The notes under the pieces are model-generated. The model searched no databases, had not been told where the DNA came from, and worked only from the letters and a program-made list of their open reading frames with translations. Shown piece after piece: positions 1-7,406 of a DNA stretch of 19,764 nt (position 1 is its first letter; every line of letters starts with the position of its first letter). The position numbers and the translations under genes are program-made. Source of the stretch: CAZDUS01 sp964609375 (lineage in GTDB: Bacteria; Verrucomicrobiota; Kiritimatiellia; CAIKKV01; CAITUY01); the NCBI GenBank assembly GCA_964609375.1, contig CAZSSA010000042.1, forward strand, positions 1-19,764. Direction: 5' to 3'.

Positions 1-70
1 TTTCCAGCCGAGCAATCGCCCGCTCGGCAATCGCATCAGGAAACGCATGCGCATGTGCATCAATAACCAT
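1..70 (-). CDS. Amidohydrolase-family protein, N-terminal fragment (runs off the left edge)
   Basis: Only the first 23 codons are in the window. The reading begins MVIDAHAHAFPD, and the H-x-H near the N-terminus after a hydrophobic strand is the typical opening of Amidohydro_2-type TIM-barrel metal hydrolases/decarboxylases (the ACMSD-like family), where the two histidines bind the catalytic metal. The ATG lies 25 bases after the nifS stop on the same strand, so it may be the last member of the nifU-nifS transcript. No strong Shine-Dalgarno is visible. The substrate cannot be inferred from this fragment, and a TatD-like hydrolase is the main alternative. Confidence 0.65.
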   Translation of the reverse strand, partial: MVIDAHAHAFPDAIAERAIARLE

Positions 71-95
71 GGTTTCAAATCGTGACTCTCGGATT

Positions 96-1256
96 TCAGA
101 TTTTCCGGACAAACGGCGACAGCGCTCGCAGCCAATCGATTATCGGCGGCAATTGTTCCAACGTGTAATCAATATCCGCATCCGTCGTATACCGGCTCAA
201 ACTGAACCGTACGGATCCATGTACAGCCGTAAAGGGGACCCCCATCGCCCGCAACACATGCGAAGGCTCCAACGATCCCGATGTGCAGGCTGACCCGGAT
301 GAAGCGGCAATTCCGACATCACTCATCCGGTAAAGAATGGATTCACCCTCAATATACTCAAAACTGATATTCACTGTATTCGGTAACCGATGCTGCCTGT
401 CACCATTCACACGCGCATCCGCACAGGAAGCCAGCAGCCCTTTCTCCAACCGGTCCCGCTTTGCCGCCACCGCCTTCATATCCGCCGCCAGATGATCCTT
501 CGCCATTTCACAGGCTTTCCCCATTGCCACGATATAGGGCACATTTTCCGTTCCCGCCCGCCGGTTATCCTCCTGATGCCCCCCCCTCATAAAGGGCTGC
601 AGCCGTGTTCCCTTCCGAACATAGAGCGCCCCCACCCCCTTGGGTGCATGCAACTTGTGCCCGGATAACGACAGCATATCCACTGGCAGCTTGCGAACAT
701 CCACAGGCAATTTACCCGCCGTCTGCACCGCATCCGTATGGAATACCCCCCCCGCGGCCTTGACCATCTGGGCAATCTCCTCAACCGGGAAAATCACCCC
801 CGTTTCATTGTTCGCCCACATGATGCTTACCACGGCAGGACCTTCCCTTAACGCCTCCCCCAACTGCACCAGATCAAGCTGACCAGAAGCATCAACTCCA
901 ATTTCAAAAACACGAAACCCGCGCTCAGCCAGATATCGACAGGAGGAAAGAACGGCCGGATGCTCAACACGGCTCGTCACCACCTGAAGGCGATCCGAGG
1001 CCGCTTCAGCAGCTCCACGAATCGCCGTGTTGTCGCTTTCCGTCCCGCAACTGGTAAACAAAATCTCCGAGGGATCCGCATGGATCAACCCCGCCACCTG
1101 CTCACGTGCCCGCTCGACATACTGACGCACCTGGCCGCCAAAGCGGTGCATGCTTGAGGGATTGCCCCACAACTCCCGAAAGAACGGCTCCATCGCCTCA
1201 ATCACTTCCGGAGCCACCTGCGTAGTCGCATTGTTATCAAGATAGACATTCTTCAC
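96..1256 (-). CDS. nifS: Cysteine desulfurase, NifS type
   Basis: PLP-dependent cysteine desulfurase that removes sulfur from cysteine and passes it as a persulfide to the scaffold NifU. The 386-residue protein opens with the family signature YLDNNATT (5-12). It has His99 in VEHP, the PLP lysine Lys201 in SGHKLHAPKG and the catalytic Cys324 in SSGSACTSG. The length is normal for the family. I chose the GTG start at 1256 because it overlaps the nifU stop as GTGA, has GAGGAG about eight bases upstream, and places the protein start exactly where NifS proteins begin. Longer readings run into nifU. The overlap implies translational coupling with nifU. IscS is the alternative name, but the partner gene is a full three-domain NifU, so the NIF-type label fits better. 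Confidence 0.95.
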   Translation of the reverse strand: MKNVYLDNNATTQVAPEVIEAMEPFFRELWGNPSSMHRFGGQVRQYVERAREQVAGLIHADPSEILFTSCGTESDNTAIRGAAEAASDRLQVVTSRVEHPAVLSSCRYLAERGFRVFEIGVDASGQLDLVQLGEALREGPAVVSIMWANNETGVIFPVEEIAQMVKAAGGVFHTDAVQTAGKLPVDVRKLPVDMLSLSGHKLHAPKGVGALYVRKGTRLQPFMRGGHQEDNRRAGTENVPYIVAMGKACEMAKDHLAADMKAVAAKRDRLEKGLLASCADARVNGDRQHRLPNTVNISFEYIEGESILYRMSDVGIAASSGSACTSGSLEPSHVLRAMGVPFTAVHGSVRFSLSRYTTDADIDYTLEQLPPIIDWLRALSPFVRKI

Positions 1257-2107
1257 TCTTTGGTCTCCTCTACGATCAGGTCGCTCGATACAAACTCTCT
1301 CAGTTTGACTTCCACCACATCCTTGAGAGTAAAGTGAGCCACCTGGCATCCTGCACACATCCCTCTTAACGCCACCTTGACCCTGCTGCCCTCCACATCG
1401 ATCAACTCAATATCACCACCGTCATTCTTCAACATCGGGCGAATTTCCCGGTCTATCGTTTGCTCAATCAGGCGGATTTTTTCAATGACCGTCAACTTGC
1501 GCACCTGGGCATGACTCCCTGCCTTTTTCTCCGCCGCCAGCCGCTCGCCCTTGATCCGCTCCACAATCTGCGAAATATCCCCCTTGCATTTTCCGCATCC
1601 CCCGCCCGCCTTGGTATAGTTCGTCACCTGATCAACCGTGGTCAATCCGTTTTCCCGAACCACCCGTTCAATTTCCTCCTCGGTCACTCCAAAGCAGTTG
1701 CAGACCACCTTCCCCGCCAGAATCTTCTTTTCGGTCTTGCCGCTATGGTAATTCTCAATGGCGGCCTCCAGCGCCTCACGGCCCATCACCGAACAATGCA
1801 TCTTCTGTTCCGGCAGCCCGCCCAAATACTTCGCAATGTCCTGATTGGTAACCTTGCCCGCCTCTTCCACGGTCATCCCCTTGATCATCTCCGTCAACGC
1901 CGACGACGAGGCAATGGCGCTGGCACACCCAAAGGTCTGAAACTTCACGTCCGCAATGCGTCCGTTGCCGTCCAGTTTAAACATCAGTCTCAAGGCATCA
2001 CCACAGGCAAGACTACCGACTTCACCGACTCCATCCGGCTTGTCCATTATCCCCACATTGCGGGGATTCCTGAAGTGATCCATCACCCGGTCCGTATATT
2101 CCCACAT
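1253..2107 (-). CDS. nifU: Fe-S cluster assembly scaffold NifU (three-domain form)
   Basis: Scaffold on which Fe-S clusters are built from sulfur delivered by NifS. All three domains of full-length NifU are present in 284 residues. The IscU-like domain (1-125) has cluster ligands Cys35, Cys61 and Cys105. The BFD-like permanent [2Fe-2S] domain (about 132-185) has Cys136, Cys138, Cys171 and Cys174. The C-terminal Nfu domain (about 205-284) has the Cys251-x2-Cys254 pair. No key cysteine is missing. The ATG is preceded by AAGGAG at a good distance. It sits directly upstream of nifS with overlapping stop and start codons. No nitrogenase structural or cofactor genes are in the window, so a housekeeping role in Fe-S biogenesis is the likely one (inference). 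Confidence 0.95.
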   Translation of the reverse strand: MWEYTDRVMDHFRNPRNVGIMDKPDGVGEVGSLACGDALRLMFKLDGNGRIADVKFQTFGCASAIASSSALTEMIKGMTVEEAGKVTNQDIAKYLGGLPEQKMHCSVMGREALEAAIENYHSGKTEKKILAGKVVCNCFGVTEEEIERVVRENGLTTVDQVTNYTKAGGGCGKCKGDISQIVERIKGERLAAEKKAGSHAQVRKLTVIEKIRLIEQTIDREIRPMLKNDGGDIELIDVEGSRVKVALRGMCAGCQVAHFTLKDVVEVKLREFVSSDLIVEETKE

Positions 2108-2123
2108 AATGACTCTCCTTCAT

Positions 2124-2136
2124 CGGGCAATGCCCG
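2124..2136 (-). promoter_or_regulatory. Small hairpin just upstream of the nifU ribosome binding site
   Basis: CGGGC-aat-GCCCG is a perfect 5-bp stem with a 3-base loop. It ends only three bases upstream of the AAGGAG of nifU (complement of 2115-2120). It could tune ribosome access in the nifU leader. No terminator-like T run follows it on the minus strand, so a stand-alone terminator is unlikely. The function is inference only. Confidence 0.3.
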
Positions 2137-2188
2137 CTGTTAACATGTCCTGCCGTCTATTTCCTGAACGCCCACCCCTGTCATAAAC

Positions 2189-3511
2189 TCATGCTGACGG
2201 AATCTCCGTCATACTCCGGCGGATCTTCTGATGTTCACGGGATGTCTCGTCAGGAAAATCCTTTATCGCCTTTTCGTAATAGGCACGCGCCTCTTGATAG
2301 GCCAACGCCGACTTCTCCTTCCGTCCCGCTTTTGCCAAAATATCCCCGATCCGCTTGGCATTAAGCCCCAAAATCATTTCGCGAGTCACCCAGATGCGCT
2401 CTAATGAATCATACTCACGAGTACTGGACTCTTTCTCGATAAACATCATGAATTGCCGAAAACAGTCTACAGCCTCATCAATACGGCCTTCCTTCAGGGC
2501 CAGATGGGCCTTGATCTTGCAGGTTAATACCTCCGCCTGCGGATTGTTTTCCCCCAACGCTCCACTCTCGATCACTTTGAGCGATTCGGCATACTTCTCA
2601 AGGAAGTACCCCATGTCCAACAAGTATCCCGCCACCCTCCGCCGAACGCCCATCTCCTTGCTTGCATCCTTCATCTGCTCACACATGGCGTATACCGGCT
2701 CCAACATGCCGGCAGACGGATTGGCCAACAACACGCTATAAGTATCATCGATCAACATCATGACCACCCGGTCCGCTGCCCCTTTCTGCCGAATGGCAAC
2801 CAGCCGCTTGCCAGTCTCCTCCCCATCTCCTCGCGCCCCTGCCGTCTTAACCCATATCTTCGCCGCCGCTTCCAGTACCGCCCGTCGTCCGGAATTTGTA
2901 TCCATGAGCTCCACACACAGGGAGTCCCCTTTGTCAGGAAGTGCATCGGCCATCAATCTTAAACCACGTACCGCATTTGCATCAGGTATCCCTTTTAATT
3001 CCCGGCGATACAGAGCCTCAGCCTCCTTGACGGCTCCATCGTGGATCAATAGGCTCATGCGCAACTCGCACAGCAACCCTTTCCTCTCAGGGGAATCGGG
3101 AACAAAACCCTCAATGAAGGCAGGCATCTCCCCCGCCTGCTTCCATGCACCATGGCCAATCAAGGAATTGGCCACTCGACCCGCCAACGCCAGCGCCATT
3201 CCCGCCGGTAACTTGGCTATATGGACTTCTGTCTGCTTCAGGATATTTTCCACCCGCCCGCCTGCGCACTGACTGTCAACATAGTCGGCATAGTAATTCA
3301 CAAAGCAGCCCATCAACTCCTCCCTCTGCTTCGCCAGGCGCCTGTCATTGGCCATTTGTATTATCAAGGCACAGGCACCCTCCCTGTCCCCTCCCTGGAC
3401 CAATTGGTTCGCTTTGTCCATGACACTTTGAAAAGTGACTTCCGGACTCTTGCGGCACGACACCATTCCCATCATCAGCGTCACAACGATCATTACTAAT
3501 AATGCTTTCAT
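2189..3511 (-). CDS. Predicted lipoprotein with helical (TPR-like) repeats, function unknown
   Basis: I do not recognise a specific family. From the ATG at 3511 the protein has 440 residues. It starts with Met-Lys, a hydrophobic stretch (3-15) and GMVSC, so Cys19 is a plausible lipidation site, although the lipobox has Met at -3 rather than the usual Leu. The rest is rich in Ala, Leu, Glu and Lys with repeated amphipathic helices. Segments near the C-terminus such as ALAYQEARAYYEKAIKDFP look like TPR units. This start is preferred over one 11 codons upstream because AAGGAG lies seven bases before it and because it exposes the signal peptide. A periplasm-facing scaffold or assembly role would fit such a solenoid, but that is speculation. 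It is divergent from gltX. Confidence 0.8.
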   Translation of the reverse strand: MKALLVMIVVTLMMGMVSCRKSPEVTFQSVMDKANQLVQGGDREGACALIIQMANDRRLAKQREELMGCFVNYYADYVDSQCAGGRVENILKQTEVHIAKLPAGMALALAGRVANSLIGHGAWKQAGEMPAFIEGFVPDSPERKGLLCELRMSLLIHDGAVKEAEALYRRELKGIPDANAVRGLRLMADALPDKGDSLCVELMDTNSGRRAVLEAAAKIWVKTAGARGDGEETGKRLVAIRQKGAADRVVMMLIDDTYSVLLANPSAGMLEPVYAMCEQMKDASKEMGVRRRVAGYLLDMGYFLEKYAESLKVIESGALGENNPQAEVLTCKIKAHLALKEGRIDEAVDCFRQFMMFIEKESSTREYDSLERIWVTREMILGLNAKRIGDILAKAGRKEKSALAYQEARAYYEKAIKDFPDETSREHQKIRRSMTEIPSA

Positions 3512-3650
3512 CGGCTCACTCCTTTGCTTATCCATACTAATCATGAACAGACGTCATTAATATCTCCTCCACTCCCCGAAAGGTCAATCCCCTTTTACCG
3601 GAGTTGCACCACGCTATGCCTTTTTGATAACGTCTCGCCCTGTTGTTGCG

Positions 3651-3679
3651 GCCGCTGACCTCAGCGGCGCTCTTTTGTT
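3651..3679 (+). terminator. Terminator-like hairpin in the gltX leader
   Basis: GCCGCTGA-cc-TCAGCGGC is a perfect inverted repeat (3651-3668) followed within a few bases by a T-rich stretch (3671-3679). It lies between the divergent lipoprotein gene and gltX, about 20 bases upstream of the gltX ribosome binding site. Nothing upstream on the plus strand needs terminating, so an attenuator or leader structure for gltX is possible. The T run is short and interrupted, so activity is uncertain. Confidence 0.4.
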
Positions 3680-3700
3680 CCAGAATAAGGAGTAGGTAAG

Positions 3701-5008
3701 ATGAGTGTACGTGTTCGCTTCGCCCCCAGCCCCACAGGCACGGTTCATATCGGCAATATCCGGGCGGCTATCTTTAATTGGCTGTTTGCTCGCCATAACA
3801 ATGGCAAATTCCTGCTCCGGATCGAGGACACCGACCGCGAACGCTCCACCCCTGAGGCTGTCAATGCCATCCTCGAAGCCATGACGTGGCTGGGCATCAC
3901 TTTCGACGAACCCGCCCTTTACCAATCCACACAGCACGAACATCACAAGGAAGCCGCCGGGAAACTCCTGCAGTCCGGCCATGCTTACAAGGAAGACAAG
4001 GGCGGCACCGGCCAGGGCGAATGCATTGTTTTCCGCATGCCGGGAACCGATATGGGATTCCATGACGAAATCAAAGGCGACTTGCTGAAAAAGGCTGACG
4101 ATATGAAGGACTTCGTCATCGTCCGCTCGGACGGCTCCCCTGTCTTCCATCTCGCCAATGTTGTCGACGACATTACCCAGGGGATTACCCACATTATTCG
4201 TGGTGACGATCATATTGAGAACACATTCCGTCACGTCGCCCTTTATAAAGCCCTCGGGGCCCCCGTCCCCCGTTACGCCCATCTGCCGATGATCGTCAAC
4301 GCCCAGGGTAAGCCTTATTCCAAACGGGATGGCGCGGCCTACGTTGGCCAATTCCGCGACATGGGCTACTCCCCCGAGGCTCTCTTTAACTACCTCACCC
4401 TCCTCGGTTGGTCTCCCGGCGAGGACCGCGAAAAAATGACCCGCGATGAAATCATTGCCGCCTTTACCTTGGATCGCGTCAAAAGCGGCCCCGCACAGAT
4501 GGATATCCGCAAACTCACACATATGAATGGCCTCTACCTGGCGGAACTCCCGCTGGAAACATTCGCCGAAGGGGTCCGCCGCCACCTCGCCACACTCGAC
4601 TGGGGACATTCGCTGGATAACGCCTTCTTCCTGCAGGTATGCCGCCTTATGCAATCGCGTACCCCCCTTTACACAAACTCCGAAGCCTGGAAGTATCTCT
4701 TTGTTGAAGCCATTGACTATGACGAAAAGGCGGTTCAAAAAAACCTGAAAAAGGAAGGAGCCCGGACCGCCCTGCAAACGGTTCGCAGCCACCTCTCCCC
4801 CGCCGACTTCTCGGATGCCGCTATCCATGCCGCCATCCGCAAGGCCGAATCAGACCTCGCTGTCGGCGAGGGCAAATTAAACCAAGTCCTGCGTGTGGCC
4901 ATCACCGGAACCACGATTGGCGCAGGCATCTACGAGACGATGGCTCTCCTGGGCGCCACCAGAACGCTGGCGCGCATTGATCACGCCATCAACAACCTCA
5001 CAACTTGA
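3701..5008 (+). CDS. gltX: Glutamyl-tRNA synthetase (variant with reduced insert)
   Basis: Class I aminoacyl-tRNA synthetase that charges tRNA(Glu). The N-terminus has the GluRS signature RFAPSPTGTVHIGN, with Asn19 where the HIGH motif normally ends. The KMSKS loop reads PYSKRDGA (205-212) instead of the usual LSKR-type loop. The C-terminal anticodon-binding half includes GKLNQVLRVAITG. At 435 residues it is shorter than most bacterial GluRS proteins. Between LLQSGHAY (89-96) and the next strand, CIVFRMPG, only a short GT-rich linker remains, so the segment that carries zinc-binding cysteines in many bacterial GluRS proteins is missing. Start: AAGGAG lies about nine bases upstream. It is followed by glnS on the same strand. 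A divergent second-type GluRS is possible. Confidence 0.92.
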   Translation: MSVRVRFAPSPTGTVHIGNIRAAIFNWLFARHNNGKFLLRIEDTDRERSTPEAVNAILEAMTWLGITFDEPALYQSTQHEHHKEAAGKLLQSGHAYKEDKGGTGQGECIVFRMPGTDMGFHDEIKGDLLKKADDMKDFVIVRSDGSPVFHLANVVDDITQGITHIIRGDDHIENTFRHVALYKALGAPVPRYAHLPMIVNAQGKPYSKRDGAAYVGQFRDMGYSPEALFNYLTLLGWSPGEDREKMTRDEIIAAFTLDRVKSGPAQMDIRKLTHMNGLYLAELPLETFAEGVRRHLATLDWGHSLDNAFFLQVCRLMQSRTPLYTNSEAWKYLFVEAIDYDEKAVQKNLKKEGARTALQTVRSHLSPADFSDAAIHAAIRKAESDLAVGEGKLNQVLRVAITGTTIGAGIYETMALLGATRTLARIDHAINNLTT

Positions 5009-5035
5009 ACCTCAAGACCTTGATATTAACCCATC

Positions 5036-5070
5036 CTGAACTCTGAACCCCGAACCCTGAACCCTAACTA
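5036..5070 (+). repeat. Heptamer tandem repeat before glnS
   Basis: Five consecutive 7-base units (5036-5042, 5043-5049, 5050-5056, 5057-5063, 5064-5070) follow the pattern CTGAACC with one or two changes each. They fill the second half of the gltX-glnS intergenic region. The last unit includes the A of the first possible glnS ATG. Confidence 0.8.
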
Positions 5071-6881
5071 TGAATAATCAACCATCAACCATTCCTCTTC
5101 CCCCTCCCATCAACCATCAACCATCAACCATTCCTCTTCCCCCTCCCATGAACCATCAACCATCAACCATTCCTCCACCCCCTCCCCTCCCTCCCGCCTC
5201 TGACTTTATCCGCGACATCATCAGCGACGACATCAAGTCCGGGAAACATTCACGTATCATCACCCGATTTCCCCCGGAACCCAACGGCTACCTCCACATC
5301 GGGCACGCCAAGGCCATCTGCCTCGATTTCGGTGTCGCCCTCGAATTTGACGGCGAGTGTCATCTCCGTATGGATGATACGAATCCGGCCAAGGAAACCA
5401 CGGAATATGTCGATTCCATCAGGAATGACGTCCGTTGGCTCGGATTCGATTGGGGCCCCCACTTCTACTATTCCGTCGACTACTTCGAGAAAATGGTGGA
5501 TGCCGCCAACCAACTAATCCGTAAAGGAAAGGCCTACGTCTGTGAACTGACCATGGATCAATGGAAGGATTACCGGGGTATTCCCACGCAGCCCGGAAAG
5601 CATAGCCCCTTCCGGGATCGCCCGATCGCGGAAAGCCTCGACCTGTTCGCCCGCATGCGGGCCGGTGAATTCGCCGACGGCACTCTCTGCGTCCGCGCCA
5701 AGATCGATATGGCATCGCCCAACCTGCACATGCGGGATCCCGTCATCTACCGCATCATGAGAGCCACACATTACCGGGCCGGTGATCAATGGTGCATCTA
5801 CCCAACCTATGATTTTGCCCATCCGCTCGAAGATGCCTTTGAAAACATCACCCATTCCCTCTGCACCCTGGAATTCGAGGTGCACCGACCTCTCTACGAT
5901 TGGTTTATCCGCGAACTTGAGTTTGCCACCCCGCCCCGTCAAATCGAGTTTGCCCGCCTGAACGTCACCTACACCGTCCTCAGTAAACGCAAACTCCTTG
6001 AACTCGTGCGCGACGGGCATGTCGCAGGCTGGGACGACCCGCGCATGCCTACCATCGCCGGTCTCCGCCGTCGCGGCTTTACCCCGTCTTCCATCCGGAA
6101 TTTCTGCCAGCGGATCGGCGTGACCAAGTTCGATGGCTATACCGATATTGCTCTGCTGGAGTTTTGCCTCCGCGAGGAATTGAACAAAACCGCCCCGCGC
6201 GCCATGGCCGTCCTTGACCCCGTCAAACTGGTCATCGAAAATTATCCCGAAGGCAAGGTTGAATGGATGGAAGCCATCAATAATCCCGAAAACCCCGCCG
6301 CCGGAACACGTCAGGTTCCCTTTTCACGGGATCTCTACATCGAAGCCGATGACTTCCGCGAGGAGGCTCCGAAGAAATTCTTCCGCCTCGCCCCTGGGCG
6401 CGAGGTGCGACTCCGCTACGGCTATTTGGTCACCTGCACCGGCTTCTCCAAGGATCCGCAGACAGGACGCATCACCGAGATTCGCTGCAGCTACGACCCC
6501 GCCACCCGGGGCGGCAACGTGCCGGATGGACGCAAGGTAAAAGGGACCATCCACTGGGTTTCAGCCCCTCACGCGATCCCCGCCGAAGTTCGCATCTATG
6601 ATCGCCTGTTCAAATCGGAGCATCCGGACGATGTCCCGGAGGGAGTGGATTATAAAACCAACCTGAACCCCGACTCCCTGAAAGTCGTTCAAGCTTTCGT
6701 GGAACCGATCCTTGCCAATCCCGCACCGGCGGTGCGTTACCAGTTTGAGCGGAAGGGGTATTTCGTCCAGGACATGAAGGATTTCACAGAAGCCGCCCCT
6801 GTCTTCAATCAAATTGTCCCGTTAAAGGACAGCGGACCCAAGGCGGTTGCCCCGGTCGAGCAGGAGATTCCTTCCGTTTAG
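5070..6881 (+). CDS. glnS: Glutaminyl-tRNA synthetase with repeat-encoded N-terminal extension
   Basis: Class I synthetase that attaches glutamine directly to tRNA(Gln), removing the need for the GatCAB amidation route for that tRNA. The conserved protein begins at about residue 45 (DFIRDIISDD). It contains RFPPEPNGYLHIGHAK with an intact HIGH (76-79), VLSKRK as the KMSKS loop (303-308), the GlnRS-specific region DAFENITHSLCTLEFE (255-270) and a normal C-terminal anticodon-binding region. The first 42 residues are three 13-residue proline-rich repeats (NHQPSTIPLPPP type) encoded by a 39-base tandem repeat. The start is uncertain: ATG at 5070 and ATG at 5148 both lack a Shine-Dalgarno, and no ATG, GTG or TTG lies between 5151 and the conserved domain. 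It follows gltX after 61 bases and is probably cotranscribed. Confidence 0.95.
   Translation: MNNQPSTIPLPPPINHQPSTIPLPPPMNHQPSTIPPPPPLPPASDFIRDIISDDIKSGKHSRIITRFPPEPNGYLHIGHAKAICLDFGVALEFDGECHLRMDDTNPAKETTEYVDSIRNDVRWLGFDWGPHFYYSVDYFEKMVDAANQLIRKGKAYVCELTMDQWKDYRGIPTQPGKHSPFRDRPIAESLDLFARMRAGEFADGTLCVRAKIDMASPNLHMRDPVIYRIMRATHYRAGDQWCIYPTYDFAHPLEDAFENITHSLCTLEFEVHRPLYDWFIRELEFATPPRQIEFARLNVTYTVLSKRKLLELVRDGHVAGWDDPRMPTIAGLRRRGFTPSSIRNFCQRIGVTKFDGYTDIALLEFCLREELNKTAPRAMAVLDPVKLVIENYPEGKVEWMEAINNPENPAAGTRQVPFSRDLYIEADDFREEAPKKFFRLAPGREVRLRYGYLVTCTGFSKDPQTGRITEIRCSYDPATRGGNVPDGRKVKGTIHWVSAPHAIPAEVRIYDRLFKSEHPDDVPEGVDYKTNLNPDSLKVVQAFVEPILANPAPAVRYQFERKGYFVQDMKDFTEAAPVFNQIVPLKDSGPKAVAPVEQEIPSV
5073..5189 (+). 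repeat. Three 39-base tandem repeats inside the glnS 5' end
   Basis: Units lie at 5073-5111, 5112-5150 and 5151-5189. Each combines two or three copies of the heptamer CAACCAT with a pyrimidine tract ending CCCCCTCCC. The 39-base period equals 13 codons, so whole-unit copy changes keep frame, but changes in the inner heptamers would not. The first two units are nearly identical, and the third carries substitutions in its pyrimidine part. Confidence 0.9.
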
Positions 6882-6927
6882 GGGGTGAAGGCGCCGGTCT
6901 CATGTTTGAAAAACAATCGCCCTCTCA

Positions 6928-7356
6928 TCAAGACTCACCACCACATGGGGGGCATTTTCCGTCAGTCGTCTTAACATCTTCTCCCGCTATCTTTTCCAGC
7001 AACTTCTTAAACCCGCGTTCGTCTCTCAACGAGCGTAAGTCCGCGTCGCTTCGCATCCATTCGGCATCATCATATCCGAGTTCTATAGCCCGCTTGATCG
7101 CTTTTAAGGCCGGCGCCCTACGGTTTAGCAGGGCCTGACTGCAGGCGAAGTTGTACCACACAAGGGGATCCTCAGGGCATAGCTTCACCATGCGTTGATC
7201 AATGGCAAGTCCATCCTCGTAGCGCCCCACACGCGTATACAAATCACCCAATGACTTGAGAACCTCTGCGTCCTCAGGCAAACGCTCCACCAACGCCTCA
7301 ATAAAACCCAGTTCCACAAGATCCGCGTGATCTATCTCTTTGTCGTCTTCCTTCAT
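6928..7356 (-). CDS. Small TPR-repeat protein, function unknown
   Basis: A 142-residue, probably cytoplasmic protein with no signal peptide or membrane segment. Two tetratricopeptide-like helical pairs are visible at about 30-63 (AEVLKSLGDLYTRVGRYEDG) and 64-97 (PLVWYNFACSQALL). They are followed by the C-terminal pattern DLRSLRDERGFKKLL often seen in stand-alone TPR proteins. The tail ends with a CPPCG motif (135-139) that could bind metal or be redox-active, though nothing else supports this. The start at 7356 is chosen because longer readings run into the upstream nucleotidyltransferase gene and because a TATAAT box lies exactly six bases upstream. No Shine-Dalgarno is present. It is tail-to-tail with glnS. 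Confidence 0.85.
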   Translation of the reverse strand: MKEDDKEIDHADLVELGFIEALVERLPEDAEVLKSLGDLYTRVGRYEDGLAIDQRMVKLCPEDPLVWYNFACSQALLNRRAPALKAIKRAIELGYDDAEWMRSDADLRSLRDERGFKKLLEKIAGEDVKTTDGKCPPCGGES

Positions 7357-7362
7357 GGCTTT

Positions 7363-7371
7363 ATTATAACA
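7363..7371 (-). promoter_or_regulatory. Extended -10 promoter placing transcription start on the TPR gene ATG
   Basis: The complement reads TGTTATAAT, a perfect -10 hexamer (7363-7368) with the extended TGn motif. Six bases separate it from the ATG at 7356, so the usual -10 to +1 distance puts the transcript start on the A of the start codon. No good -35 is seen at 17 bases, as is common for extended -10 promoters. Confidence 0.55.
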
Positions 7372-7406
7372 TGTTTTCGCCCCATTGCATCCCGATTTTC
7401 GACGAA

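Noticed and set aside
1460..2143. Plus-strand open frame opposite nifU
   Set aside because: It is antisense to nifU, whose three domains and all nine cluster-related cysteines are intact. The reading has no recognisable motif.
3614..4828. Long open frame (about 404 codons) on the minus strand opposite gltX
   Set aside because: It lies antisense to a clearly conserved synthetase, has no recognisable domain, and its openness follows from the codon bias of gltX.
5004..5016. CTTGA-acc-TCAAG inverted repeat at the gltX stop codon
   Set aside because: A five-base AT-containing stem without a T run is too weak to call a terminator, and glnS follows closely on the same strand.
5036..5189. Repeats before and inside glnS as a CRISPR array or mobile-element end
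   Set aside because: The units are contiguous, without unique spacers, and no cas or transposase gene or terminal inverted repeat is nearby. They are simple tandem repeats.
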